DNA of 64,000 nucleotides from Longimicrobium sp. (GCA_036389795.1 DASVWD010000048.1:1-64000); one strand, 5' to 3'; numbered from the stretch's first letter, positions 32,137 to 41,235 are shown. A program made the numbers and translations. The notes: a model not told the origin generated them from the sequence alone.

Positions 32137-32894
32137 CGCCCGAGAAGCTGCGCCTGCTCCTCTCCGAGGTGGCCAGCGGCGCCGTGGCGCCCGACGAGGC
32201 GGAGCGGCGCCTGGCCTGGACGCCGTTCGAGCAGCTCCCCTTCGCCTCGGTGGACCACCACCGGGCGCTCCGGCAGGGCTTCCCCGAGGTGATCTTCGGG
32301 GAGGGGAAGACGCCCGAGCAGGTGGTCGGCATCGCGCAGCGCATCGCCGCGCGGGGCGACGGGGTGCTGGTGACGCGCGTGGCCCCGGCCGCGGCGCACG
32401 CGCTGCGCGCCGCTTTCCCGTCGATCGAGCTGAACGCGCTGGGGCGCACGGCGTGGCTGGCGCCGGCGGAGCCGACCGAGCGCACGGTGCGCGGCACGGT
32501 CCTGGTCGTCACCGCGGGCACCAGCGACCTCCCCGTGGCCGAGGAGGCGGCGGTGACGGCGCACGCCTTCGGCAACCCCGTCGAGCGGATGACGGACGTG
32601 GGCGTGGCCGGGCTGCACCGCCTGCTCGCGCAGGGCGAGAAGCTGCGCTCCGCGGCGGTGATCATCGTGGTCGCGGGGATGGAGGGGGCGCTCCCGTCGG
32701 TCGTCGGCGGGCTGGTCTCCGTCCCCGTGATCGCGGTGCCGACCAGCGTGGGGTACGGCGCCTCGTTCGGCGGCGTGGCCGCGCTGCTGGGGATGCTGAA
32801 CAGCTGCGCGTCGGGCGTCACCGTGGTGAACATCGACAACGGCTTCGGCGCCGCCTGCGCCGCGGCCCGCATCAACCTCCTGCCGGCCTCCTGA
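32133..32894 (+). CDS. larB: LarB, pyridinium-3,5-biscarboxylate mononucleotide synthase
   Basis: A 253-residue protein starting at GTG 32133 (GTGA overlap with dusB). It is a member of the LarB/PurE-like family. Signature parts are FASVDHHRALRQGFPEVIFGEGKTPEQ and the PurE-like C-terminal domain with VVTAGTSDLPVAEEA, VIIVVAGMEGALPSVVGGL and PTSVGYGASFGG. LarB carboxylates and hydrolyses nicotinic acid adenine dinucleotide, the first step of the nickel-pincer cofactor of lactate racemase. LarC and LarE, needed for later steps, are not in this window. Confidence 0.92.
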   Translation: MTPEKLRLLLSEVASGAVAPDEAERRLAWTPFEQLPFASVDHHRALRQGFPEVIFGEGKTPEQVVGIAQRIAARGDGVLVTRVAPAAAHALRAAFPSIELNALGRTAWLAPAEPTERTVRGTVLVVTAGTSDLPVAEEAAVTAHAFGNPVERMTDVGVAGLHRLLAQGEKLRSAAVIIVVAGMEGALPSVVGGLVSVPVIAVPTSVGYGASFGGVAALLGMLNSCASGVTVVNIDNGFGAACAAARINLLPAS

Positions 32895-34852
32895 CGATTC
32901 CCGCTCCCGCCGGCCGTCCCAACGCCGTTCCTCCCCTCGCCGCCGGCGCCGCGGCGTACCTCCTCGCGCTCGCCCTCCTCGGCGTCCTGCCGAAGCGGGG
33001 GATCGGCCTCGCCGTCGTCCTGCTCGCCGGCCTGGCCGCGTGGGCGTACGCGGCGAGGCGGGAGAAGGGGGATCTGGTCCTCGCCGCCTGGCCGCCGCTC
33101 CACCTCCTGGTCTGGCTCACCGGCTCGCTCGCCTCGCCGCTCATCGCGCTCCCCGCGGCGTGGGTGGTCGCGCTCGGGAGATTCCGCCCGCAGGCCGCCC
33201 CCGCCGCGGCCGTCGCCGCCGCGCTCCTCGTCCCGCTCGCGGAGTGGATTCATCTCGGCCCGCCGTCGCTCGCGTCGATCCTCCGCTACGAGCTGCTGAT
33301 CGGCCTGGCGGCGGCGTACGCGCTCGTCGGCCGGCCGCGCGCTCCGCGGACGGCGGGGGCGGCGCGGCAGCCGGTGCAGGCGGCGGAGGAGCCGGCCGCG
33401 CGCGCGGGGGACGTCGAAGCGATGGAGGCGGCGCTGGAGCTGGCGCGGCTGGCAGCCGGGGCGCACGAGGCGGCGCTGTGGAAGGCGGACGCGGAGTGGC
33501 AGAGCGCGTCGCTCGTCGCCCGCGCGGCCGCGCCCGGGGCGCCGTCGCCCGCGCCCGTCGTGGCGCTGGAGGGGAGCCCGTACCGCTGGGCCATCGAGGA
33601 GCAGATCCCGCAGCGGGTGGAGCCGGGCCGGCGCGAGCTCCCCGTCGCCTGGGCCGCGGAGATGCTGATCGTTCCCGTCGACCTGCCGGAGGGGGTGCTG
33701 GCGCTCGCCTATCCAGCTCCTGCGCCTTCGGGTGCCGACGCGGCGGCGCTGGAGGCGGGGCGGCACCTGTCGACGCTCGCCGCGCTGCTGCGCCTGCGCG
33801 CCGACGCGGAGCACGAGGACGCGCGCGTGCGGGCCATCGCCGAGGCCGCGCGGACGCTCCCGGGCGAGATCGAGGTGGACGCCTTCGCGCGGCGGCTGGC
33901 GGGCGTGGTGCGGCGGGGGACGGGCGCGGCGGGGGCGGCCGTTGCGCTGGGGCTGGACGAGGCGGGGCGCGGGCGCGTGCTGGAGGTGGACGACACCGGC
34001 CCCGCGCCGGTGTTCGCGGCGGACTTCGGCGAAGACGAGTCGCGGCTGGCGCTGGCGCTCAAGCACGCGGTGGACCTCACCTACGAGGACCTGCGTCGCG
34101 ACCGCGAGCGCCTGCCGCTCTGCACGCCGGGCGAGCAGTGGCGCGTTTCCCCGCGCTCGGCCGCCGTCTTCCCGCTGGTGGCGGACGGGCGGGCGCTGGG
34201 GGCGGTGGTCGTCTGGCACCCCGAGCCCGGGCGCTTCGGCGAGAAGGAGACGGAGCTGCTGCGGCTGGTGTGCGGCCTGGCCCCGCTGCCGCTGCGCCGC
34301 GCCCGCGAGTACCAGGCGCTCGACCAGCGGGCGCACACCGACGCGCTCACGGGGCTGCCGAACCGCGCCGCGTTCGAGGAGCGGCTGGTGACGCTCAGCC
34401 ACGTCTTCGACCGCTACGCGCGGGCGTTCGGGGTGCTGGTGCTGGACATCGACTTCTTCAAGAAGTTCAACGACACGCACGGCCACGAGGCGGGCGACCG
34501 CGTCCTGCAGCACGTGGCCAACCTGCTGCGCCTCTCCGTGCGCGACGTGGACCTGCCGGCGCGCCTGGGCGGCGAGGAGTTCGTGGTGCTGCTCCCGGAG
34601 ACCGGCCTGCGCGCCTCGGCCGAGGTGGGCGAGCGCGTCCGCCGGGCGATCGAGGCGCGGCCGGTGATGTGGAACGGCCGCCCGCTCTCCGTCACCGTAT
34701 CGGTGGGCGCGGCCGCCTGCCCGGACTGCACCCCCGCGCCTGCCCTCACGCTCAAGCTGGCCGACGAGGCCCTCTACCGCGCGAAAGGCGCCGGCCGCAA
34801 CCGCGTCTCGCTGGCGCCCAAGGTGGGGAAGGAGAGCGGGGCGGGGGCCTGA
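32891..34852 (+). CDS. Membrane diguanylate cyclase with GAF-like region (start uncertain)
   Basis: About 653 residues if it begins at CTG 32891, which overlaps the larB stop. I find no ATG, GTG or TTG in frame between larB's end and the first membrane helices, so the start is unusual or misread. Residues ~15-145 hold four membrane segments (LAVVLLAGLAAWAYA, LIALPAAWVVAL). Two GAF-like stretches follow (residues ~180-290 and ~310-460). The GGDEF domain has GGEEF at residues 560-564, and RxxD (Arg551, Asp554) five residues earlier forms the product-inhibition I-site. It therefore should make cyclic di-GMP under feedback control. Confidence 0.82.
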   Translation: MTIPAPAGRPNAVPPLAAGAAAYLLALALLGVLPKRGIGLAVVLLAGLAAWAYAARREKGDLVLAAWPPLHLLVWLTGSLASPLIALPAAWVVALGRFRPQAAPAAAVAAALLVPLAEWIHLGPPSLASILRYELLIGLAAAYALVGRPRAPRTAGAARQPVQAAEEPAARAGDVEAMEAALELARLAAGAHEAALWKADAEWQSASLVARAAAPGAPSPAPVVALEGSPYRWAIEEQIPQRVEPGRRELPVAWAAEMLIVPVDLPEGVLALAYPAPAPSGADAAALEAGRHLSTLAALLRLRADAEHEDARVRAIAEAARTLPGEIEVDAFARRLAGVVRRGTGAAGAAVALGLDEAGRGRVLEVDDTGPAPVFAADFGEDESRLALALKHAVDLTYEDLRRDRERLPLCTPGEQWRVSPRSAAVFPLVADGRALGAVVVWHPEPGRFGEKETELLRLVCGLAPLPLRRAREYQALDQRAHTDALTGLPNRAAFEERLVTLSHVFDRYARAFGVLVLDIDFFKKFNDTHGHEAGDRVLQHVANLLRLSVRDVDLPARLGGEEFVVLLPETGLRASAEVGERVRRAIEARPVMWNGRPLSVTVSVGAAACPDCTPAPALTLKLADEALYRAKGAGRNRVSLAPKVGKESGAGA

Positions 34853-34889
34853 TGCGCGCGCAGGCGCCCGCCGGACGCACCGAACCCTC

Positions 34890-35058
34890 GTAGGGGCGAG
34901 GCCTCCTCGACCGTTGTCCGGGACCGCGCAGGCCTCCACCGAACGCACCGAACCCGTAGGGGCGAGGCATGCCTCGACCGGCGGATGCCAGCCTCCACGC
35001 GACAGGCCGGCTCACGTGCCGGTGCCGCCTCCGTTCGGACTCGCAGGCTCGCCCCTAC
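34890..35058. repeat. REP-B element plus a nested partial copy
   Basis: A truncated copy begins GTAGGGGCGAGGC at 34890. A complete copy runs from GTAGGGGCGAGGCATGCCTC (34956) to CTCGCCCCTAC (35048-35058). It has inner similarity to the 30959 element (CGGCGGATGCC, GGACTCGCA). Non-coding. Confidence 0.8.
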
Positions 35059-35093
35059 AAACTGATTATTTCGCCTGTGTCCGGTCCCCCAAA

Positions 35094-35206
35094 GCTGTCA
35101 TCCTGATACCGAATCCGTAAGATTAGTTGGTGTGCGCTTGTCATCCTGAGGCCCGATCGCACGAAACCAGCATACGCCTGGATGATCGCAGGGCGAAGGA
35201 TCTACT
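35094..35206. repeat. CATCCTGAG / GAAGGATCT type interspersed repeat
   Basis: GTCATCCTGATACC (35097) and CTTGTCATCCTGAGGCCCGA (35138-35157) are followed by GGGCGAAGGATCTACTCG (35190-35207). This CATCCTGAG...GAAGGATCT pattern is a common intergenic repeat in several phyla, from memory. No gene in 34853-35326. Confidence 0.5.
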
Positions 35207-35326
35207 CGCCTCGCCACGTGGGTTGGGCGCGGCAGCGACACGGATGCCCGCCGCCTCATCCACTGTTCAACCGGTTCGGTACGAGACACTTGAACCCGGA
35301 TCCCGCCCAGGTCTCGGCGACCGCCG

Positions 35327-36091
35327 TCAGCCGACGAAGGTGCGCAGGTACCAGTCGACGATCGCCTGCCCCCACGGCTGCGCGATCCCGGCGCCCAGGG
35401 CCAGGAAGATGCCGAAGGGGACCAGCTTCCCCGTGCGCAGGCTGATGGGGCCGAAGATCAGGCTCCCGGCCAGGGCGCCCAGGAAGATGGTGAGCAGCAC
35501 CCCCACCGGGCCCAGGAAGGCGCCCACCATCGCCATCATCTTGATGTCGCCGCCGCCCATCGCCGGCTTCTTGAACGCCCACTCGCCCAGCACCGCCACC
35601 ACCCAGAGCAGCACGAACCCCAGCACCGCCCCCAGCACCGCCTGCAGCGGCTCGATTCCCCCCGGCGCCAGGGACAGGAGCAGCCCGATCACCAGCCCGC
35701 CCAGGGTGAACTGGTCGGGGATCACGTAGGCGCGCGCGTCGGTGAGCGCGATCCCCAGCAGCAGGGTGAAGAAGAGCGCCGTCGCGAGCGCCTGCCACGA
35801 GAGCCCGTGGCGCAGCACCGCCGCCACCCACAGCGACGCCGTGGCCAGCTCGATGATCGGGTACTGGATGGAGATGCGCGCGCCGCACTCCCGGCAGCGG
35901 CCCCGCAGCAGCAGCCAGCCCAGGACGGGGATGTTGTCGCGCCAGCGGATGCGCGTGCCGCACTCCGGGCAGCGCGAGGGGGGCGAGACCACCGACTCCC
36001 CCTCGGGCCAGCGGTAGACGCACACGTTGAGGAACGAGCCCACGCACGCCCCGATCACGGCCGCGTAGGCCCACAGCAGCAGGTCCGGCAA
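35327..36091 (-). CDS. pilD: Prepilin peptidase / N-methyltransferase (PilD/GspO)
   Basis: A 254-residue polytopic membrane protein starting at TTG 36091. The N-terminal methyltransferase domain has GSFLNVCVYRWP and two zinc CxxC pairs (CPECGTRIRW, CRECGARIS). The aspartic protease sites are in LTDARAYVIPDQ and GGGDIKMMAMVGAFLGP, each with the required Asp. It cleaves and methylates type IV prepilins or type II secretion pseudopilins. No pilin or secretion genes are in the window. It follows the rRNA methyltransferase gene by 8 bases. Confidence 0.93.
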   Translation of the reverse strand: MPDLLLWAYAAVIGACVGSFLNVCVYRWPEGESVVSPPSRCPECGTRIRWRDNIPVLGWLLLRGRCRECGARISIQYPIIELATASLWVAAVLRHGLSWQALATALFFTLLLGIALTDARAYVIPDQFTLGGLVIGLLLSLAPGGIEPLQAVLGAVLGFVLLWVVAVLGEWAFKKPAMGGGDIKMMAMVGAFLGPVGVLLTIFLGALAGSLIFGPISLRTGKLVPFGIFLALGAGIAQPWGQAIVDWYLRTFVG

Positions 36092-36099
36092 AGCTCAGC

Positions 36100-36876
36100 T
36101 CACCTGAGGAGTTCGTGGAGGAGGATGGCCCCGGCGGCGGCCACGTTCAGCGACTCGGTCCGCCCGCGCAAGGGGACGCCCGCCCGCAGGTCGGCCCGCG
36201 CGAGAGTCTCGGCGCCCACCCCGGCGCCCTCGTTCCCCAGCACCAGCGCGGCCCGGCGCGGCGGCGGCACCGGGAGCGGCGCAGCGCCCACCACCGCGGC
36301 GACCACCGCCACGGCGCGCTCCGCCAGCCACGGCGCCGCCTCGTCCCAGGTCGCCGGGACCACCGGCAGGCGGAAGGAGGAGCCCATGGCGGCGCGCACC
36401 GCCTTGGGGTTCCAGGGGTCCACCGTGCCGGGGAGCGCCAGCACCCCCGCCGCCCCCAGCGCCTCGGCGGTGCGCACCAGCGTGCCGAAGTTGCCGGGGT
36501 CCTGCACCGCGTCCAGCACCAGCAGCACCGCGGGCTCGGCGTCCACCTTCAGGCCCGCCAGCGTGGCGCGGGGGATCGCCGCCACGGCCAGCACCCCCTG
36601 CGGCTGCTCGGTCCCGGCGAGGTCGCGCAGCTCCCGCTCCCCCGTCTCGCGCAGGGGAAGGCCGCGCTCCTCGACCGACCGGCGGAGCGCCGCCCCCCGC
36701 GGGGTGTCCTCCAGCGAGGACGAGGCGACGACCATCCGCACCGGGAGCGGCGAGGCCAGGAGGTCCTCCACGGCGCGTACCCCCTCCACCAGGAACAGTC
36801 CCTCGGCCTCGCGGTGCTTCCGCACGGCGAGCGAGCGTACCAGCCGCTCCTCGCGGCGCGTGAGCGGTGCCCCCAT
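36100..36876 (-). CDS. SpoU-family RNA 2'-O-methyltransferase (TrmH/RlmB type)
   Basis: A 258-residue protein starting MGAPLTRREERLVRSL. The N-terminal L30e-like substrate domain (LFLVEGVRAVEDLL) is followed by the knotted SPOUT domain with motif 1 DPGNFGTLVRTAEALG, motif 2 ALVLGNEGAGV and motif 3 ESLNVAAAGAILLHEL. It methylates a ribose in rRNA or tRNA using S-adenosylmethionine. The exact target cannot be told from sequence. It is divergent from the M48 gene pair. Confidence 0.9.
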   Translation of the reverse strand: MGAPLTRREERLVRSLAVRKHREAEGLFLVEGVRAVEDLLASPLPVRMVVASSSLEDTPRGAALRRSVEERGLPLRETGERELRDLAGTEQPQGVLAVAAIPRATLAGLKVDAEPAVLLVLDAVQDPGNFGTLVRTAEALGAAGVLALPGTVDPWNPKAVRAAMGSSFRLPVVPATWDEAAPWLAERAVAVVAAVVGAAPLPVPPPRRAALVLGNEGAGVGAETLARADLRAGVPLRGRTESLNVAAAGAILLHELLR

Positions 36877-36939
36877 CTGGTCCGAGACTTGCCTCCCCTC
36901 CCCTCCCAACCCGAACACCCCAGGCGGATGGAGAGTGTT

Positions 36940-37779
36940 ATGAGAATTCGACTTACGAGCCCCCTCCGCGCCGGCGCCCTGGCGCTGGCCCTGGGCGGCA
37001 CGGCCGTCGCGGGAGGGTGCGCGCCGGCGGTCACCACGCAGCAGGAGCAGCAGCTCGGGGCCAACTACGCGGCCCAGATCAACCGCCAGCTCCCGCTGAT
37101 CACCGACCGCGCCACCAACGACTACGTCAACCAGCTCGGCCGCAGGATCGCGTCGCAGGCGGACCAGCGCGGGATCCCGTACACGTTTTACGTCGTCAAC
37201 TCCGACGTTGTCAACGCCTTCGCCATCCCCGGCGGCTACGTCTACGTCAACCGCGGGGTGATCGAGCGCGCCGACAACATGTCGGAGCTGGCCGGCGTGC
37301 TGGCCCACGAGATCGGCCACGTGGTGGAGCGGCACGGCCTGCAGCAGATGCAGCGCGCGCAGAACGCCAACACCATGCTGGGGGTGCTCTACGGCGTGCT
37401 GCTGCGCCGGCCGCCCTCGACGGTGGAGCGCGCGGGCATCCAGGTGGGCGGCAGCGCCGTGTTCGCCGGCTACGGCCGCGACGCCGAGCGCGAGGCCGAC
37501 CGGGTGGCCATCACCTACCTGGTGCGCAGCGGGATCAGCCCCAACGGGCTCCCCAGCTTCTTCGAGGAGCTCCTGAGCGAGCGCCGGCGCAACCCCAGCC
37601 GGGTGGAGCAGTGGTTCTCCACGCACCCGCTGGAGCAGGAGCGCGTCGCCAACACCCGCGCCGCCATCCAGGCCACGCCGGGCGCGAACAGCTCCCGGCT
37701 GACCACCGACACGCGCGAGTTCCAGAGCTTCCGGGCGCGCGTCCGCTCGCTGACTCCCGTGCCGCGGGACCGGCGGTGA
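36940..37779 (+). CDS. M48-family metalloprotease lipoprotein, first of a tandem pair
   Basis: A 279-residue protein. ATG 36940 is preferred over an ATG four codons earlier because GGAGAG lies 5-10 bases before it. The signal ends with a lipobox at VAGGC, so it is probably lipid-anchored. The zinc motif is [16 protein letters not shown] with the third ligand in EREADRVAI. AFAIPGGYVYVNRGVIE is a conserved M48 stretch. Such proteins (BepA/LoiP-like) act in outer-membrane protein quality control. It overlaps the next, related gene by GTGA. Confidence 0.9.
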   Translation: MRIRLTSPLRAGALALALGGTAVAGGCAPAVTTQQEQQLGANYAAQINRQLPLITDRATNDYVNQLGRRIASQADQRGIPYTFYVVNSDVVNAFAIPGGYVYVNRGVIERADNMSELAGVLAHEIGHVVERHGLQQMQRAQNANTMLGVLYGVLLRRPPSTVERAGIQVGGSAVFAGYGRDAEREADRVAITYLVRSGISPNGLPSFFEELLSERRRNPSRVEQWFSTHPLEQERVANTRAAIQATPGANSSRLTTDTREFQSFRARVRSLTPVPRDRR

Positions 37780-38642
37780 GCGCCCGGTTCGGCGGCGGCG
37801 TCCGGACCCGGCGCCTCCGCGCCCGGGTCCGGCCCGCGGGGGCCGCGCTCGCCCTGCTTCCGCTGCTGCTGGCGGGGTGCATCAGCGAGAAGCGCGAGCA
37901 GGCGCTCGGCGACCAGATCGCCGCGAACGTGAACGCGCGCGTCCCCCTGGTGCGGGACGTCCCGCTGAACCTGTACGTCAACGAGCTGGGCGGGCTGATC
38001 GCCCGCCACAGCGCGCGCCCCGACGTCCGCTACCACTTCTACATCGTCGACACCGACGCGGTGAACGCCTTCGCCCTGCCGGGCGGGCACATCTACGTCA
38101 ACCGCGGGCTGATCGAGCGCACCAGCAACGTCTCCGAGCTCGCCGGGGTGCTGGCGCACGAGATCGGGCACGTGGCGGCCCGGCACGGCGCCAAGAACCT
38201 GCAGCGGCAGATGCGCACCAGCTCGATGTCGACGCTGCTGTACCAGACGATCCTGGGGCGCAAGCCGCTGCTGGACCAGCAGGCGCTGCAGCTGGGGAAC
38301 CAGCTCTGGTTCGCGGCGCACTCGCGGCACGACGAGGCCGAGGCCGACCGGCTGGCGGTGGGGTACCTGATCGACACCGGCGTGGACCCCAACGGGATGC
38401 TGACGCTCTTCGACAGCCTGGCGCACGAGGAGCAGGCGGCGCCCGACGGGACGCCGGCCGCCGCGTGGTTCTCCACCCACCCGGCCACCGCGCACCGCAT
38501 CGAGGTCACCCGCGCGCGCATCGCCGAGCTGCTCCCGGCGCACCCGCGCGAGCAGCTGGCCACCAACAACGCGTCGTACCCGCTCTTCCTGCGGCGGCTG
38601 TACGCGCTGCCGCCGCCGGCGCCCGTCTTCAACCTGAACTGA
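37776..38642 (+). CDS. M48-family metalloprotease lipoprotein, second of a tandem pair
   Basis: A 288-residue protein starting at GTG 37776. Signal with lipobox LLLAGC. The zinc site [16 protein letters not shown] and [12 protein letters not shown] are intact. [18 protein letters not shown] mirrors the upstream gene, so the pair arose by tandem duplication, but they now differ through much of their length. It is translationally coupled to its partner, which suggests joint action. A terminator follows 8 bases after the stop. Confidence 0.9.
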   Translation: MSARFGGGVRTRRLRARVRPAGAALALLPLLLAGCISEKREQALGDQIAANVNARVPLVRDVPLNLYVNELGGLIARHSARPDVRYHFYIVDTDAVNAFALPGGHIYVNRGLIERTSNVSELAGVLAHEIGHVAARHGAKNLQRQMRTSSMSTLLYQTILGRKPLLDQQALQLGNQLWFAAHSRHDEAEADRLAVGYLIDTGVDPNGMLTLFDSLAHEEQAAPDGTPAAAWFSTHPATAHRIEVTRARIAELLPAHPREQLATNNASYPLFLRRLYALPPPAPVFNLN

Positions 38643-38649
38643 AGCGCCC

Positions 38650-38674
38650 GGGGCCCCGCCGCACGCGGGGCCCC
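38650..38674 (+). terminator. Terminator after the M48 pair
   Basis: Perfect 10-bp stem GGGGCCCCGC / GCGGGGCCCC followed by TTCGCTT. Confidence 0.7.
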
Positions 38675-38759
38675 TTCGCTTCCCGGCGCCCCTTGCGCCC
38701 GGCCGCCCCGCGCCGTCTCATTCCCCCGCGAGACGAAGCCGTTCCAGGAGATCGAGACG

Positions 38760-39566
38760 ATGACGACCCTGCCCGTCGCGCTGACCATCGCCGGGTCCGA
38801 CTCCGGCGGGGGCGCCGGCGTCCAGGCCGACCTCAAGACCTTCCACGCGTTCGGCGTCTTCGGCGCCAGCGCGCTGACGGCGGTCACGGTGCAGAACACG
38901 CGCGGCGTCACGGGCGTGCACGCCATCCCCGTCGACACCGTGCGCGCGCAGGTCCGCGCCGTGGCCGAGGACCTGCCGCCGGCCGCCTGCAAGACGGGGA
39001 TGCTGGCCACCTCCGAGCTGGTGCGCGCCGTGGCGGCGTCGATCCGCGAGCACCGGCTCCCCAACTACGTGCTGGACCCGGTGATGGTGGCCACCAGCGG
39101 CGACCGCCTGCTGGACGCCGACGCCGAGCGGACGATCGCCCGGGAGCTGCTCCCGCTGGCGGCGCTGGCGACGCCCAACCTGGACGAGGCGGCGCTCCTG
39201 GTGGGCGAGGCGCTGGAGGACGAGGCGGGGATGCGGCGCGCGGCGGCCGCGCTGGTGGAGATGGGCGCCCGGGCCGCGCTGGTGAAGGGCGGCCACCTGC
39301 GCGCGCCCGAGCTGGTGGACGTGCTCTTCGACGGGCGCGAGTGGCGCGAGTGGCGCCGCCCGAAGCTCGACACGCGCAGCACGCACGGCACGGGGTGCAC
39401 CCTCTCCGCCGCCGTGGCCGCGGGCCTCGCGCACGGCCGGCCGCTCCGCCGCGCGGTGGAAGACGCGCTGGAGTACGTGCAGCGGGCGCTCGCGGCCGCC
39501 CCCGGCCTCGGCTCCGGCCACGGCCCGCTGAACCACATGGTCCCCGCGCCGCCGCCGGGGCCATAG
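38760..39566 (+). CDS. thiD: Hydroxymethylpyrimidine / phosphomethylpyrimidine kinase
   Basis: A 268-residue ribokinase-fold enzyme of thiamine synthesis that phosphorylates HMP twice. Motifs: [21 protein letters not shown] at the start, [34 protein letters not shown] and the anion-hole [17 protein letters not shown] with the catalytic base position in GTGC. Length is normal. No other thi gene is in the window. A 16-bp terminator stem follows. Confidence 0.95.
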   Translation: MTTLPVALTIAGSDSGGGAGVQADLKTFHAFGVFGASALTAVTVQNTRGVTGVHAIPVDTVRAQVRAVAEDLPPAACKTGMLATSELVRAVAASIREHRLPNYVLDPVMVATSGDRLLDADAERTIARELLPLAALATPNLDEAALLVGEALEDEAGMRRAAAALVEMGARAALVKGGHLRAPELVDVLFDGREWREWRRPKLDTRSTHGTGCTLSAAVAAGLAHGRPLRRAVEDALEYVQRALAAAPGLGSGHGPLNHMVPAPPPGP

Positions 39567-39593
39567 CCGCTACGGGCGCGAGGTCCTTCGAGC

Positions 39594-39630
39594 CCGAAGC
39601 CCCTCCTCGATCGGCGAGGAGGGGCTTCGG
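39594..39630 (+). terminator. thiD terminator
   Basis: Perfect 16-bp stem CCGAAGCCCCTCCTCG / CGAGGAGGGGCTTCGG with a 5-base loop. Confidence 0.75.
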
Positions 39631-39697
39631 CGTTCCGTGGGCACCGTCGGGCTCATACCAGATTGCCGAGCATTGTTCTGGTTCCGAACGGATTGGG

Positions 39698-39772
39698 AAT
39701 CACACAGAGGACACAGAGAACACGGAGGAACTGAAGACTCGATTGAAGTTTCTCTGTGTCCTCTGTGTGAGA
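39698..39772. repeat. Long inverted repeat of the CACGCAGAG family, copy 2
   Basis: Left arm TCACACAGAGGACACAGAGA (39700-39719) and right arm TCTCTGTGTCCTCTGTGTGA (39751-39770) are a perfect 20-bp inverted repeat. The centre is ~30 bases. Located between convergent thiD and the 39817 gene. Confidence 0.9.
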
Positions 39773-39816
39773 CTTTATCGGAAAGCTGTACCCGAACGAT
39801 TCTCTGCAAAGTGGTA

Positions 39817-40137
39817 TCAGCTCTCCGGCGTGCCGGAGCCGCCGGGGAGGGCAGCGGGGGCGGAGCCGCCCACCTCCAGCTTGCGGCGGAAGTCGGACTC
39901 CTCCAGCAGGAGCTGCACCGAGCGGTCGATGCTGTTCAGGTGCTCCTCCATCAGCGCCATGCGCCGCTCCAGCATCACCACCGCGTCGTCGTTGCCCCTC
40001 AGCTCCCGGTACCGCGCCCACGACTCCATCACCGGCTTGAGCGCGATGCGCGCGGTGATGCCGACGATCGGCACCAGGATGGTCAGGCCGCCGAAGATGA
40101 CGCCCAGGATGGGGATGAGCAGTTCGAAGCCGTCCAT
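39817..40137 (-). CDS. Small membrane protein with coiled coil, function unknown
   Basis: A 106-residue protein. The N-terminal helix FELLIPILGVIFGGLTILVPIVG spans the membrane, followed by RIALKPVMESWARYREL and a charged heptad stretch DDAVVMLERRMALMEEHLNS that should form a coiled coil. The C-terminus is Gly/Pro-rich. This topology resembles small phage-shock or envelope-stress proteins, but I see no family signature. It is a single gene between convergent thiD and punA. Confidence 0.65.
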   Translation of the reverse strand: MDGFELLIPILGVIFGGLTILVPIVGITARIALKPVMESWARYRELRGNDDAVVMLERRMALMEEHLNSIDRSVQLLLEESDFRRKLEVGGSAPAALPGGSGTPES

Positions 40138-40264
40138 GAGAGCTATCGCGGGCGCAGGTGGTGGGCTAATCGAGTAAACGGCAGGCGCTTACGGCCGCCG
40201 CGGGGGATTGGTTTCAGCAGCGCCGCCGCGCGATCCGCCGGGCGGCCCGACGGGTCCGGAGGGC

Positions 40265-41110
40265 TTAGGCGGCCGCCTCCGAGGCGAGGTTGACCGGGGC
40301 GACGCGGGGAAGCACCCCGCGCACCAGCGCCACCAGCCGGTCGCGCACCCGGGCGCCGACCTCGATCACCTCGTCGTGCGTGAGGGGGTGGCCCGCCAGC
40401 CCTGCGGCCAGGTTGGTGATGCAGGAGATCCCCAGGCAGCGGACCCCCAGCGCCCGCGCCACCAGCACCTCGGGCACGGTCGACATCCCCACCGCGTCGG
40501 CGCCGAGGCGGGCCAGCATGCGGATCTCGGCGGGGGTCTCGTAGCTGGGGCCCAGCACCGCCGCGTAGACGCCCTGCGTGACCGGGATCCCCAGCCCGAG
40601 CGCCACCTCCTCGGCCACGCGGCGCAGCTCCCGGTCGTACGGGTCCGACATGTCGGGGAAGCGCTGCTCGCCGGGGACCACGCGGCCGATCAGCGGGTTG
40701 CGCCACATCAGGTTGAGGTGGTCGGCGATCAGCATCAGGTCGCCGGGCTCCATCCCGGGGCGCAGCCCGCCGGCGGCGTTGGTGAGCACCATCACCTCGG
40801 CCCCGAGCGCCGCCAGCGCGCGCACGGGGAGCGCCACGTCCTCGGGCCGCCACCCCTCGTACAGGTGGAAGCGGCCCTGCATGGCGGCCACCTCCACCCC
40901 CTCCAGCCGCCCGGCCACCAGCGCGCCCGCGTGCCCCGCCAGCTCCTGCGTGCGCCGCGGGAAGCCGGGGATCTCGCCGAACGGGATGCGCACCGCGTCC
41001 TCGATCTCCTCCGCCAGCCCGCCGAGTCCCGACCCCAGCACCAGCACCGCGCCCGGCGCCCGCGTGATCCGCTCGCGCAGGAAGTGCAGCGTCTCCGTGA
41101 TCCCCGTCAT
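40265..41110 (-). CDS. punA: Purine nucleoside phosphorylase, trimeric type
   Basis: A 281-residue enzyme that splits purine nucleosides with phosphate. Family I motifs: LVLGSGLGGLAEEI (phosphate site), GRFHLYEGW, VLTNAAGGLRPGMEPGD, DHLNLMWRNPL, GVYAAVLGPSYETPAEIRML with the ribose-binding region, and VGMSTVPEVLVARALG with the base-contacting residues. Salvage pathway enzyme of the cytoplasm. It has a good promoter and the strong site GGGGAGGAGAG before the ATG. Confidence 0.95.
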   Translation of the reverse strand: MTGITETLHFLRERITRAPGAVLVLGSGLGGLAEEIEDAVRIPFGEIPGFPRRTQELAGHAGALVAGRLEGVEVAAMQGRFHLYEGWRPEDVALPVRALAALGAEVMVLTNAAGGLRPGMEPGDLMLIADHLNLMWRNPLIGRVVPGEQRFPDMSDPYDRELRRVAEEVALGLGIPVTQGVYAAVLGPSYETPAEIRMLARLGADAVGMSTVPEVLVARALGVRCLGISCITNLAAGLAGHPLTHDEVIEVGARVRDRLVALVRGVLPRVAPVNLASEAAA

Positions 41111-41134
41111 CTCTCCTCCCCTGGAAGCGCCGGA

Positions 41135-41163
41135 GATATAGGCGCCTCCCCCGGACGGCGCAA
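41135..41163 (-). promoter_or_regulatory. punA promoter
   Basis: Minus strand TTGCGC (41158-41163), 17-bp spacer, TATATC (41135-41140). Confidence 0.65.
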
Positions 41164-41235
41164 CGTGACGGGAAGGTCGGACCCAGGACGACGGGTGGAG
41201 CGCCGCCGGTACGGATCTGGCCGGAGCGCCCGGGC

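Noticed and set aside
39570-39809. A 79-codon frame across the inverted repeat between thiD and the small membrane protein.
   Set aside because: It is made of the repeat arms and a terminator stem. No start signal.
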